NCBI GenBank assembly: GCA_000437595.1
Contig: FR899853.1
Location: 1-19,380, forward strand
Length of the DNA: 19,380 bases
Reading direction: 5' to 3'
Origin: Faecalibacterium sp. CAG:74
GTDB lineage: Bacteria > Bacillota > Clostridia > Christensenellales > Aristaeellaceae
Translations under genes and position numbers: made by a program
Shown here: piece after piece, positions 1-7,933 of the stretch
Position numbering within the stretch: position 1 is the stretch's first letter
Layout of the letters: each line of letters begins with the position of its first letter
The notes under the pieces: generated by a model
The model's input: only the letters and a program-made list of their open reading frames with translations
Database searches by the model: none
What the model was told of the DNA's origin: nothing

Positions 1-3
1 CGC

Positions 4-20
4 AAGGGAGTTCCTCCCTT
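4..20. other. Short perfect hairpin at the window edge
   Basis: AAGGGAG at 4-10 and CTCCCTT at 14-20 form a 7-bp stem with a 3-nt loop. It is followed by GACCCTTT. It lies about 80 bp beyond the stop of the ABC permease and could belong to that transcript's 3' end, but there is no clear U-run on the minus strand within the window. The adjoining CCCTTGACCC (16-25) recurs in two other intergenic hairpins of this window. Confidence 0.4.
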
Positions 21-100
21 GACCCTTTCGCGCGATTGAGTTGGCTTCTCCTCCATGCTTTGCCCGCGTGTTTATCCTTTTGGCGCTGCGACTTCCTCCC

Positions 101-2152
101 TTACCGCACGATTCGATAATACCGCCTCGATGTCAGCAAATACATCAGTGCATAAATCACCGCAAACACCACATAGCATCCAATCCCGATTCCATAAAAC
201 AGCGAGTCATTATGCAATCCAAATGCCCCTAAAATCAGCCGAATCATCGGCATCGCAAACAGCATATGCAGCCCCGCCATCAGCAGCGGCGCGAAAAATA
301 CCGTCAGCACCTGCGAATTGACGCTCCGGCGGATTTCCGCATCCGTCAACCCCACTTTCCGCATCACGGCAAAGCGCTCCGCATCCTCATAGCCCTCGCA
401 GATCTGCTTGTAGTACATAATCAGCACTGCCGCAATGGAGAACAGCGGGCCCAGAACCATGCCAAGGAAGAAGAGACCGCCGAAGAAAGAAAGGTAATCC
501 CTGCGGCAAAGCGCACGCGTATCCACATTCAGGGAAGACATGCCGTAAAAGTCTTTTCCCGTCGACTTCATTGCCTCCCAGCTTCGGCTGCGGAGTGTCT
601 TGACTAATTTCTCCTGCGTGTCCGTGTCCGCCTCCGAATCCAAGTCGAAATGCAGCGCCAGACGATCCATCATCATTGCCTTGCCGCTGTTCTTTCCGAC
701 CAGCGCCGTTATTTCGCTGCGGAACGCTTCCGCATCGTTGGTGAAAACGACCAGGCAGCCCCATGCGCTTCGGTAATCCGCGCTGAGCAGCCGCTTCGGC
801 AGCTCCTTTTCCGCACGAATCATGCGGTACGGCGCAGAGCCGTAAAAGGACATGCTGGAAAACGTTTCGTTGGTCTTGAACGACGCGTACAGCAATTCCC
901 TGTCTGCCAGCGTCACCGTTTCGCCCGTCGCCTGCTCATAAACAGACAGCGGATATACGGTCAATTCCAAAACGTTCGCCTTGAGCGAATCTGCATCCGT
1001 GATAATGCCATAATCGCCGTTTTGCACCTTTCCCGTTGCCACCAGTGCGCGCTGGGATGTGATGTTTTCCGGTGTCAAGCCCATTTCCTCTGTCACGTCC
1101 AGCGCCATCTGCTGCATAGCGTCCAGTCGTTTCCAGTTCTCCTCGCCGTCGCGCGCCTCCAACCCTATCGTCAGGTTGATGTCCTGCGGGCAGATGGCGT
1201 CCACCATGCTGTCCGTTCCACCATACAGGCAAACCGTCGAAGTCAAAATGACCAGCACCATCGTGCAGAGAATGCAGATGGTCGCCATGCCCGCGCCGTT
1301 GCGCTTCATGCGGTACGCCATGGCGGATACGCTGATGAAGTGGCGCGTCTGATAATAGTAGCGTTTGTTCCTGCGCAGCATTCGGCACAGCGTTACCGAC
1401 CCGGACACAAGCAGCAGGTATGTCGCCACAATCACCATCAGCACCGCGATGAAAAAGAATATCAGCGCTTCGAGAGGCGATTGGCTGACTGCCGCCACAT
1501 AATACGCGCTTAGGAGAATCAGCAGCCCAATCAGCCCAAAGAACCAGTTCGCTTTCGGCGGCTTTTCCCCTGTGTTTTCGCTCTTGAGCAGCGCCACAGG
1601 GTTGCTCAGGCGCATCCGCAACAGGTTCGCCAGCAGAATCAGCACATAGATGCCGCCGAACAGCAGCAGCACCCACGTCACGCCATCCGGATAGAACAGC
1701 TCCATCGGCACGGTGTAATCCGCGTGCAGCAGGTTAATCAGCGCCATTTCGACCAGCCGAGAGAGGCTCAGCCCCAGCAGCAAACCGCCAGCGAATACCA
1801 GCAGCGCCGTCAGCAGCGTTTCCCACAGCATCACGCGGGCGATATTTCCTTTGCCCATGCCAAGGATATTGTACAGCCCGAACTCCTTCATGCGCCGCCG
1901 AATCAGGAATGAATTGCAGTAGTAGAGGAAAATCACCGAGAACACGCTGATGACGATTTTGCCCATTTGCAGCACCATCAGCGTCGTGCCGCCCATGCTG
2001 AGCGCGCTCATCAGCGCCGGCCGCGTCAGATAATTCATGATGTAGGACACGCCCACCATCAGGATGCCCATTAGCAGATATGGCAGATATGTTTCCGCGT
2101 TTTTGCGGATGCCCTGCCATGCCAGCTTGGGATAAAGCAGCGGTTTCTTCAT
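101..2152 (-). CDS. ABC transporter permease, BceB/FtsX type
   Basis: Membrane subunit of an exporter of the bacitracin/antimicrobial-peptide resistance class. The 683-residue protein begins MKKPLLYPKLAWQGIRKN, the usual cytoplasmic start of this family. A first helix (about residues 22-40) is followed by a helix near 60-78 and an FtsX-like core with the RRRMKEFGLYNILGMGKGNIARVM-type coupling segment (described by region 85-108). Two further helix groups lie near 150-260. A large soluble, probably extracellular region spans roughly 310-540, and FtsX-like helices close the C-terminus. This 10-helix plan with a big loop between helices 7 and 8 is characteristic of BceB permeases that sense peptide antibiotics. 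It overlaps the upstream ATPase gene by 4 bp (ATGA), so the two are translationally coupled. No BceRS-type two-component pair adjoins it inside the window. The substrate is unknown; lantibiotic or bacitracin-like peptides are an inference from the family. Confidence 0.87.
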   Translation of the reverse strand: MKKPLLYPKLAWQGIRKNAETYLPYLLMGILMVGVSYIMNYLTRPALMSALSMGGTTLMVLQMGKIVISVFSVIFLYYCNSFLIRRRMKEFGLYNILGMGKGNIARVMLWETLLTALLVFAGGLLLGLSLSRLVEMALINLLHADYTVPMELFYPDGVTWVLLLFGGIYVLILLANLLRMRLSNPVALLKSENTGEKPPKANWFFGLIGLLILLSAYYVAAVSQSPLEALIFFFIAVLMVIVATYLLLVSGSVTLCRMLRRNKRYYYQTRHFISVSAMAYRMKRNGAGMATICILCTMVLVILTSTVCLYGGTDSMVDAICPQDINLTIGLEARDGEENWKRLDAMQQMALDVTEEMGLTPENITSQRALVATGKVQNGDYGIITDADSLKANVLELTVYPLSVYEQATGETVTLADRELLYASFKTNETFSSMSFYGSAPYRMIRAEKELPKRLLSADYRSAWGCLVVFTNDAEAFRSEITALVGKNSGKAMMMDRLALHFDLDSEADTDTQEKLVKTLRSRSWEAMKSTGKDFYGMSSLNVDTRALCRRDYLSFFGGLFFLGMVLGPLFSIAAVLIMYYKQICEGYEDAERFAVMRKVGLTDAEIRRSVNSQVLTVFFAPLLMAGLHMLFAMPMIRLILGAFGLHNDSLFYGIGIGCYVVFAVIYALMYLLTSRRYYRIVR

Positions 2153-2925
2153 GCCATTTCACCGTCCATTGCGTCCTTGCGCGTCATCACGGTCAGCGCG
2201 TCGCTGATTTTCTCGTAGAACTGTTCGTTCGTCATTTCGCCGCGGTAAAGCTGGTGATACACCTGCCCGTCACGGATGAAGAGGATGCGCCCCGCGCGGC
2301 TTGCCGCCTTGAGCGAGTGCGTCACCATCAGCAGCGTCTGCCCAGTCTGGTTGATTTGCTGGAAGACGTCCAGCAGCGCGTCCGTTGCGCGGGAATCCAG
2401 CGCGCCGGTTGGTTCGTCCGCCAGAATCAAGCGCGGATGCGTAATCAGCGCCCGGCACACGGCGGCGCGCTGCTTCTGCCCGCCGGAGACTTCATAGGGG
2501 TACTTTTCCAGCAGGTTCGCAATCCGCAGCTGATTGGCAATCGGCAGCAGATTCGCCTCCATCTCGCGCCAGTTCATGCCTTGCAGCACCAGCGGCAGGA
2601 GAATATTGTCCTTGAGCGAGAAGGTGTCCAGCAGGTTGAAGTCCTGAAACACGAACCCCAGCTGATCGCGTCGGAACGCCGCCAGCTGATTTTCACGAAT
2701 CGCGCTGATGTCCTTGCCATCCAGCAGCACCGTGCCGCTCGTCGGGCGGTCAAGCGCCGCCAGTATGTTCAGCAGCGTCGTTTTGCCCGACCCCGATTCG
2801 CCCATAATGGCGACATATTCGCCCTCATCCACCGTGAAGGACACATCCGTCAGCGCCTGTACCTGATTGCCCCCGAACCGCGTCGCATACACCTTGCGAA
2901 TATTCTTTGCTTCCAGCAATGCCAT
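2149..2925 (-). CDS. ABC transporter ATP-binding protein, BceA/LolD type
   Basis: Nucleotide-binding subunit that powers the adjacent permease. The 258-residue protein has all the expected motifs: Walker A GESGSGKT (42-49), Q-loop Q94 in FVFQDFNLL, signature VSGGQ (146-150), Walker B LILADE (166-171), D-loop ALDS (175-178) and switch H203. The length and the MALLEAKNIRKVY start match the MacB/BceA branch, where ATPase and permease are separate chains. The start at 2925 is supported by a strong GAGGAGGA site just upstream. It is first in a two-gene operon and its stop overlaps the permease start. Upstream lie a TAGAAT -10-like box and two GTGACATTT direct repeats, suggesting activation by a response regulator encoded elsewhere. 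Confidence 0.9.
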   Translation of the reverse strand: MALLEAKNIRKVYATRFGGNQVQALTDVSFTVDEGEYVAIMGESGSGKTTLLNILAALDRPTSGTVLLDGKDISAIRENQLAAFRRDQLGFVFQDFNLLDTFSLKDNILLPLVLQGMNWREMEANLLPIANQLRIANLLEKYPYEVSGGQKQRAAVCRALITHPRLILADEPTGALDSRATDALLDVFQQINQTGQTLLMVTHSLKAASRAGRILFIRDGQVYHQLYRGEMTNEQFYEKISDALTVMTRKDAMDGEMA

Positions 2926-2984
2926 GATTCTTCCTCCTCAAAAGCCGCGCTATTTCCGCGGGTGAATTTCCTTTTGACACGTCT

Positions 2985-3052
2985 ATTCTACCACGCGCCC
3001 GACCGCACCGCCATCGAATCGGGTGACATTTTGCCCGCTCTGTGTGACATTT
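2985..3052 (-). promoter_or_regulatory. Candidate activator-dependent promoter of the ABC transporter operon
   Basis: Read on the minus strand, TAGAAT (2985-2990) is a good -10, but the sequence 17 bp upstream (TGGCGG region, 3008-3013) does not resemble TTGACA. Immediately further upstream are two identical 9-mers, GTGACATTT on the plus strand, at 3023-3031 and 3044-3052. Their period of 21 bp equals two helical turns. A missing -35 plus helically phased direct repeats is the usual layout for OmpR-family response regulators. The regulator identity is inference. Confidence 0.4.
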
Positions 3053-3131
3053 CTGTAAGATAGCGCAATTTTGCTTGCAATAAAGCAGCAATACAAGCCA
3101 AGCAGCATGGTGGTGCGAAGCGCGAAGGGGT

Positions 3132-3215
3132 CAAGGGGGCGACCGCGAACTTCGTTCGTTTCCATTGCCCCCTTGTCGCGCCCGCAGGCGCGAAATCCCC
3201 TGCATGGATGCAATC
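3132..3215. repeat. Cluster of three consecutive intergenic hairpins
   Basis: CAAGGGGGC (3132-3140) pairs perfectly with GCCCCCTTG (3167-3175), with an inner CGAAC/GTTCG hairpin (3146-3158). Next comes TCGCGCC (3176-3182) with GGCGCGA (3187-3193) around a 4-nt loop. Then follows TGCAT-GG-ATGCA close to 3200-3211. Together they form a dense structured block. No gene or clear terminator U-run accompanies it, although an A7 run follows near 3222, which would be a U-run only for minus-strand RNA upstream of the stems. Confidence 0.5.
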
Positions 3216-3358
3216 CCTTGCAAAAAAATTTCCCCCGTTGGGAACAACACCCCACCCCTCATCGTTTCTCATCATGCAGGGAGGAAAACCCCCCGACACA
3301 AAACGCAATTGCGAAGGCATAAATTCCTGAACGACTTTTGAAAGGCAGGTACATCTCC

Positions 3359-4114
3359 ATGAAGAAGCTGATTTCCCTGCTCCTCGCCCTGATGATGGCA
3401 ATCCTTGCAATCCCCGCGCTGGCGGAGGATGCCCAAGACCCCGATATGGCATTTGACCCCGATATCGACCCCGATTTCCTCGTCGGTGCATGGGAAAGCT
3501 GGACAGGCAATCCGCTGGAAATCCCCGATGACGTGAAGTACATCTTCGACCGCGCAACGGATGAACTCATCGGCGAACCCTATAATTATGAAGCAATCGC
3601 CATCCTTGGCACGCAGGTTGTCGCTGGAACAAACTACTGCTTCCTCTGCCGAAAGATTTCCTACGAGACGGGCGAAACGATTGGCTATACGCTTGTGTAT
3701 GTTTTTTACAGCCTGAACGATGACGTGGAATTGCTGAATGAGCAAGACATTGTGTTTGCGCCGGATGCAACATCGCCGAAAGTCGCGGAATCCACCGACG
3801 CGAACGGTGAGATTCTCCCCGGTGCATGGGTAAACTGGGCGGCTGACCCGCTGGATATCCCGGAGAACGTGAAAGCGGCGTTCGACAAGGCGCTGGAAGG
3901 GCTCGTCGGCCACACCTATGAGCCGATTGCCATCCTCGGCACGCAGGTCGTTTCCGGTATGAACTACTGCCTGCTCTGCAAGACCACCGTTGTCACGCCC
4001 GATGCGCCTGTGTCCTACACGCTGGTGTACATCTACGAAGCGCTGGACGGCACGGCGGAAATCATGCGCATTCAGGACATTGTGTTCGACGCGTTCCCGG
4101 CGGAAAACGGCTAA
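3359..4114 (+). CDS. Secreted protein with two tandem cystatin-like domains
   Basis: The 251-residue product has a signal peptide (residues 1-22, cleavage after ALA) followed by a short acidic DPD-rich linker and two homologous repeats, about 41-133 and 153-243. Each repeat has the same order: an N-terminal glycine (LVGAW, LPGAW), an amphipathic helix, a Q-V-V-x-G signature (QVVAG 86-90, QVVSG 196-200) followed by NYC, two more strands (YTLVYVF, YTLVYIY), and a closing QDIVF. QxVxG with a preceding helix and a conserved N-terminal glycine is the hallmark of cystatins/stefins, inhibitors of papain-like cysteine proteases. Stefins contain the nearly identical QVVAGTNY. The start at ATG 3359 is preferred over TTG 3338 because it opens a canonical signal peptide and follows GAAAGGCAGG. 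Each repeat also has two cysteines (94/97, 204/207). The inhibitor role is inferred; a cystatin-like fold used for ligand binding is the alternative. Confidence 0.8.
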   Translation: MKKLISLLLALMMAILAIPALAEDAQDPDMAFDPDIDPDFLVGAWESWTGNPLEIPDDVKYIFDRATDELIGEPYNYEAIAILGTQVVAGTNYCFLCRKISYETGETIGYTLVYVFYSLNDDVELLNEQDIVFAPDATSPKVAESTDANGEILPGAWVNWAADPLDIPENVKAAFDKALEGLVGHTYEPIAILGTQVVSGMNYCLLCKTTVVTPDAPVSYTLVYIYEALDGTAEIMRIQDIVFDAFPAENG

Positions 4115-4131
4115 TCACCCCCACAAAAAAA

Positions 4132-4163
4132 CGCGGCATGGAACGTAATTGCTCCATGCCGCG
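4132..4163 (-). terminator. Rho-independent terminator between convergent genes, strongest for guaB
   Basis: CGCGGCATGGA (4132-4142) and TCCATGCCGCG (4153-4163) form a perfect 11-bp stem with a 10-nt loop. The A7 tract at 4125-4131 becomes a U-tract for minus-strand RNA, so it terminates guaB 17 bp after its stop. It also sits 18 bp after the stop of the convergent cystatin-like gene, whose transcript would meet only a weak CTTGTTAT tail. Confidence 0.88.
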
Positions 4164-4179
4164 CTTGTTATACTGAGAC

Positions 4180-5637
4180 TTAAGAATTGCGGGAGTAGTT
4201 CGGGGCTTCCTTGGTGATGGAGATGTCGTGCGGATGGCTTTCCGCCAGACCCGCGCCGGTAATCTTGATGAACTCGCTGTTCTTGCGCAGGTCGTCGATG
4301 TTCTTCGCACCGCAGTAGCCCATGCCGGAGCGGATGCCGCCAACCATCTGGAAGATGGTGTCCGCCAGAATTCCCTTATACGGCACGCGGCCTTCAACAC
4401 CTTCGGGCACGAGCTTCTTCGCGTCCTCCTGGAAGTAGCGGTCTTTCGAGCCGTGCTCCATTGCGCCCAGAGAACCCATGCCGCGGTACACCTTGTAGGA
4501 ACGGCCCTGATAGATTTCGGTCGCGCCGGGAGCTTCGTCCGTGCCCGCGAGCATACTGCCGAGCATGACGCAGGAGCCGCCCGCAGCCAGTGCCTTCACG
4601 ATGTCGCCGGAATACTTGATGCCGCCGTCAGCAATGACGCGGATGCCGTGCTTGTCGGCCTCTTCCGCGCAGTCCGCCACCGCCGTCACCTGCGGCACGC
4701 CGATGCCTGCCACAACACGGGTCGTGCAGATAGAACCCGGCCCAATGCCGACCTTCACGCAGTCAACGCCCGCGGAGATCAGGTCGTGGGTTGCCGCCGC
4801 CGTCGCCACATTGCCCGCAAACAGCTGAATATCCGGGAAGCGCTTGCGGATGGCTTCCACCTGACGCAGCACGCCGACGGAATGGCCGTGCGCCGTATCG
4901 ATGGAAATCACGTCCACCTTTGCGTCCAGCAACGCTTCGATGCGATCGAACACATCGTGCGTCACGCCGACCGCCGCGCCGCAGAGCAGACGCCCCTTGG
5001 CATCCTTGGCGGAATTCGGGTACTTCGTGGACTTCTCAATGTCCTTGATGGTAATCAGACCGCGCAGCATACCGTTTTCATCCACAATCGGCAGCTTCTC
5101 GATGCGGTGCTTCGCCAGAATCTGCTTCGCCTGCTCAAGCGACGTGCCGACGGGCGCGGTGATGAGGTTTTCGCTGGTCATGACTTCGCTGATTTTGCGG
5201 CTGTAATCCGTTTCAAAGCGAAGGTCGCGGTTGGTCAGGATGCCGACAAGTTTGCCGTCGCGGGTAATCGGCACGCCGCTGATGCGATAGCGCGCCATCA
5301 GGTTTTCCGCGTCCTGAATCAGGTGATCGGGAGAGAGGAAGAAGGGGTCGGTGATAACGCCGTGCTCAGAGCGCTTCACCTTATCAACCTGCGCTGCCTG
5401 TTCTGCAATGGACATGTTCTTGTGGATGATGCCCAAACCGCCTTCGCGCGCCATTGCAATGGCCATGCGGGAATCCGTTACCGTGTCCATTGCGGCAGAC
5501 ATCAGCGGAATGTTCAGCTTAATCACAGGGGTGAGCTGAATCGAAAGATCGACTTCCTTGGGCAGCACTTCACTGCGGGCCGGAACCAGCAGCACATCAT
5601 CGAACGTAAGACCTTCCCGAACAACCTTTTGCAGCAT
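4180..5637 (-). CDS. guaB: Inosine-5'-monophosphate dehydrogenase
   Basis: Catalyses NAD-dependent oxidation of IMP to XMP, the first committed step of GMP synthesis, in the cytoplasm. The 485-residue length is normal for bacterial IMPDH. The catalytic TIM barrel starts at FDDVLLVPA (12-20). A Bateman insert with two CBS domains occupies about 93-205. The active-site loop GIGPGSICTTR places the catalytic cysteine at 304. The IMP phosphate-binding ADGGI segment, the GSMLAGTDE motif and the flap GSKDRYFQ follow in order. The start at 5637 is preceded by AGGAGGA about 10 nt upstream. It is a single-gene unit with its own near-consensus promoter and a strong terminator. Nothing is missing or truncated. 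No guanine riboswitch was recognised in the short leader. Confidence 0.97.
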   Translation of the reverse strand: MLQKVVREGLTFDDVLLVPARSEVLPKEVDLSIQLTPVIKLNIPLMSAAMDTVTDSRMAIAMAREGGLGIIHKNMSIAEQAAQVDKVKRSEHGVITDPFFLSPDHLIQDAENLMARYRISGVPITRDGKLVGILTNRDLRFETDYSRKISEVMTSENLITAPVGTSLEQAKQILAKHRIEKLPIVDENGMLRGLITIKDIEKSTKYPNSAKDAKGRLLCGAAVGVTHDVFDRIEALLDAKVDVISIDTAHGHSVGVLRQVEAIRKRFPDIQLFAGNVATAAATHDLISAGVDCVKVGIGPGSICTTRVVAGIGVPQVTAVADCAEEADKHGIRVIADGGIKYSGDIVKALAAGGSCVMLGSMLAGTDEAPGATEIYQGRSYKVYRGMGSLGAMEHGSKDRYFQEDAKKLVPEGVEGRVPYKGILADTIFQMVGGIRSGMGYCGAKNIDDLRKNSEFIKITGAGLAESHPHDISITKEAPNYSRNS

Positions 5638-5718
5638 GGGCGAAAATCCTCCTCGTAATGCGTCTTTTTTTGCCGAAACTGGAATCTTCCAGCCTCAGTT
5701 TGCCGTAGGTTATCGGTT

Positions 5719-5747
5719 ATTGTAACAAACTTCAGCCCCTTTGTCAA
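5719..5747 (-). promoter_or_regulatory. Sigma-70-type promoter of guaB
   Basis: On the minus strand TTGACA (5742-5747) and TACAAT (5719-5724) are separated by 17 bp. This is one mismatch from the full consensus. Transcription would start near 5712, leaving a leader of about 75 nt that contains a small CTGGAA-GA-TTCCAG hairpin (5679-5692). Confidence 0.85.
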
Positions 5748-5757
5748 TGGCTTTCCC

Positions 5758-5771
5758 GGCGAAATTTCGCC
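5758..5771. promoter_or_regulatory. 14-bp perfect palindrome just upstream of the guaB promoter
   Basis: GGCGAAATTTCGCC reads the same on both strands and lies 10 bp upstream of the guaB -35. It may be an operator or activator site. An adjoining inverted repeat CCCTGCAG (5770-5777) / CTGCAGGG (5809-5816) lies between it and the kinase stop codon and may contribute to a weak terminator for the kinase transcript. Confidence 0.4.
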
Positions 5772-5827
5772 CTGCAGAGGGGCGGAGCAATGCTTTCCTG
5801 CGCTTGTCCTGCAGGGTTCCTTCCTTT

Positions 5828-7189
5828 TTATGCTTTTGTCCTTTCATCACGCTTTTCCGCCGCTTCTCCCTTTTTCTCCTTTGGCACGGGGAGCAGCAGC
5901 CGCAATTCAAACCATCCATCCTTCGTATCAATTGTCGCCGACCCGCCGTAGCTGTTAGCAATGCTCTGGATGCTCTTCAGCCCATAGCCGTGGTAGCGTG
6001 CGTCTCGCTTGGTTGTCGTCGGCATACCGTCCACAAAGCGCAGCTCGCCGCTGTAACAGTTCTCCACGCGGATGCGCAGAAAGTCCTTCTGGCGCATGGC
6101 GGAAACGTGAATCAGGCGCTGCTCCGGGTTCGGGAGTTTCTTCACGCTTTCGATTGCGTTGTCCAGCGCATTGCCAAACAGGGCGCTGATGTCCATCGGG
6201 TTCATGAAATCCAGCGCCTGTCCGTCGGCGACGCAGGTCAGGCTGATGCCTTCGCTCTGGCATTGGATGGTCTTTGCGGTCAGAATCGTGTCCAGCACGC
6301 GATTGCCGGTCTTGTTCTGCGCCTCGTAGGTGCGAATCTGCTGCTCCATCTGGTCGAGGTACTCCGTGCGCTCGGCGGCGGAGGCGGCGCGCAGCAGCTG
6401 AATATGGTGCTTCAGGTCATGATACTTTTGGTTGACCAAGGCAATGGATTCTTCTGAAATGCGGTAGCTCTCGTACTGCATGTGCAGCAGCGCCTGCAAA
6501 TGCTCCATTTCACGCTCTGTGCTGATTTCCAGAATGACGACGTGATAGGCGAACAGCATCGCGACGCCGCCGAGGTCAACGGTGGTGCGGATGATGAAGA
6601 CTTCCGCCGTGAACTGGCTGGAAAAGGGCGTTCCGGTGAAGGCAAAGCTGATGTTGCTGACGGAAAAGACGGCAATGGCAAGGACGGCAGCGGTGAACAG
6701 TTCCCGCGCGGTAATCTTGATGAGCTTTGAGCCGTCGCGGTATTTCCGTTCCAGCAGAAACATGGTGTAGAGGATGATGGCGTGGACAGCAGCAAAAACG
6801 AGTATCGTTGTCCAAACCGTGAGCGGCAGCCCCGGCACCGTCACGAAGAAATAGAACAGATACCACGCCAGCGACGCGGAAAATTCGCCCAAGATGAATG
6901 CGCGGGCGCAATAGTAGCCCGCGTTCGCCCATGGCATGTGCGTTGCAATGCGAATATAGAAAAAAATCAGCGCGACTGTCACGCCCATGCAGGGGAAAAA
7001 GCCAATCGCGGAAACACCGTCCGTCAGCGTCATGAAACCGGCAATCAGGGCAAGAAATCCAGCGCTGATGCCGAATTTCCTGCCCTTGCTGAATGGGCTG
7101 CCATACAATTGAATATAGAAGGTACTGCTCAGCCAGTACGCCAGCGCATAGAGCAGACCCGGCGTATGCGACAAATCGACATGCATCAT
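5828..7189 (-). CDS. Membrane sensor histidine kinase, AgrC-like GHKL family
   Basis: Sensor of a two-component system, 453 residues. The N-terminal half (about 10-220) is a polytopic membrane sensor with six to eight hydrophobic segments and no large extracellular loop. This favours a small hydrophobic or peptide signal. A helical linker (222-265) carries the phospho-acceptor region KYHDLKHH, with H257 the likely acceptor. The GHKL ATPase domain has N-box FGNALDNAIE (338-347) and G-box YGLKS (402-406) and ends in a charged, lysine-rich tail. The start was set at ATG 7189 because it overlaps the regulator's TGA by 4 bp and follows GAGGTAGG; longer open frame to 7330 lies inside the regulator. 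It is co-transcribed with the LytTR regulator. No AgrD-like precursor peptide or AgrB processing protease was found beside it, so its signal is unknown. Confidence 0.88.
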   Translation of the reverse strand: MMHVDLSHTPGLLYALAYWLSSTFYIQLYGSPFSKGRKFGISAGFLALIAGFMTLTDGVSAIGFFPCMGVTVALIFFYIRIATHMPWANAGYYCARAFILGEFSASLAWYLFYFFVTVPGLPLTVWTTILVFAAVHAIILYTMFLLERKYRDGSKLIKITARELFTAAVLAIAVFSVSNISFAFTGTPFSSQFTAEVFIIRTTVDLGGVAMLFAYHVVILEISTEREMEHLQALLHMQYESYRISEESIALVNQKYHDLKHHIQLLRAASAAERTEYLDQMEQQIRTYEAQNKTGNRVLDTILTAKTIQCQSEGISLTCVADGQALDFMNPMDISALFGNALDNAIESVKKLPNPEQRLIHVSAMRQKDFLRIRVENCYSGELRFVDGMPTTTKRDARYHGYGLKSIQSIANSYGGSATIDTKDGWFELRLLLPVPKEKKGEAAEKRDERTKA

Positions 7190-7896
7190 TTGCCTACCTC
7201 GTTGATGTAGTTGTTCAGGGCGTCCAGAAACGCCTTTTTCTTCGGGCGGCTGACCTGAATCTGATCGCCGTCCACGTCCGCGCAGTTTTCGTTCACGCCG
7301 TTGACGTGTTCCAGATTGACCAGATAACACTTGTTGCAGCGGAAGAAGTGGTATGCCGTCAGCGCTTCCTCCAGTTCGGACAGAACGCCCTTTGCCTCCA
7401 GCGTTTCGCCGTCCAGATGGTAAATCAAACTGTGATTGACGACCTCGATATAGCGAATCTGGGAGATATCCAGCTTGCGCATTCCGCCTTGGAAGGGGAC
7501 GGAGATGAATTTGCGCGTGCGGTGCTTCATGCGCTCCAAGGCGCGCTGCATCCGCTGCGAAAAAGCGAAGTAACTCACGGGCTTGAGCACATAATCCAGC
7601 GCATCCACCGTGTAGCCCTTCATGACGTACTGCGGCGTGCTGGTAATAAAGAGGATGACGACCTCCTTGTCCACCTTGCGAATCTCGCTGGCAGCTTCCA
7701 TGCCGTCCATGTAGCGCATCAGGATGTCCATGAGGATAATATCGTAATTGCCGCGGTAGTCCTCGACGATTTCCGCGCCGTCCGGAAAGATGGAGACGTG
7801 AATCTTCTCGTTAATCTCCTGCGAAAACCGTTCCAGATACTCCACCAGTGTGCGCTGACTGCTTTCCTCGTCTTCAACCAGTGCTACGCGAATCAT
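7186..7896 (-). CDS. LytTR-family DNA-binding response regulator
   Basis: A 236-residue partner of the adjacent kinase. The receiver domain (1-120) has the acidic pair E8/D9, phospho-acceptor D57 (DIILMDILM), a conserved Thr/Ser region (ITST, 84-87) and K105 (LKP). The LytTR DNA-binding domain (about 130-233) contains RYIEVVNHS and FFRCNKCYLVNLEHV, typical of AgrA/VirR-like proteins that bind direct repeats near promoters. The start at 7896 has an excellent AAAGGAGG site; a longer frame to 8025 extends through the promoter region and is rejected. It is first in the operon, its TGA overlapping the kinase ATG. It is transcribed divergently from the GH3 gene, so control of that locus is plausible but inferred. 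Confidence 0.93.
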   Translation of the reverse strand: MIRVALVEDEESSQRTLVEYLERFSQEINEKIHVSIFPDGAEIVEDYRGNYDIILMDILMRYMDGMEAASEIRKVDKEVVILFITSTPQYVMKGYTVDALDYVLKPVSYFAFSQRMQRALERMKHRTRKFISVPFQGGMRKLDISQIRYIEVVNHSLIYHLDGETLEAKGVLSELEEALTAYHFFRCNKCYLVNLEHVNGVNENCADVDGDQIQVSRPKKKAFLDALNNYINEVGK

Positions 7897-7933
7897 CGGG
7901 CCGACCTCCTTTGCAAACAGCTTGGTTTCCAAT

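Larger units (their letters stand above)
2926..3358. other. 433-bp divergent intergenic region between the ABC operon and the cystatin-like gene
   Basis: No gene is supported here; the open frames crossing it have no ribosome binding site and only composition-driven protein sequence. From left to right it holds the start signals of the ABC operon on the minus strand, a pair of 9-bp direct repeats (3023-3052), a run of three hairpins (3132-3215), and an A-rich then C-rich stretch leading to the cystatin-like gene. A weak CATAAA at 3318-3323 with CCGACA at 3293-3298 (19-bp spacer) is the only promoter-like match for the plus-strand gene and is unconvincing. Confidence 0.6.

Noticed and set aside
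4228..5658. Long plus-strand frame antisense to guaB
   Set aside because: guaB motifs are unambiguous on the minus strand; the opposite frame has no ribosome binding site or domain.
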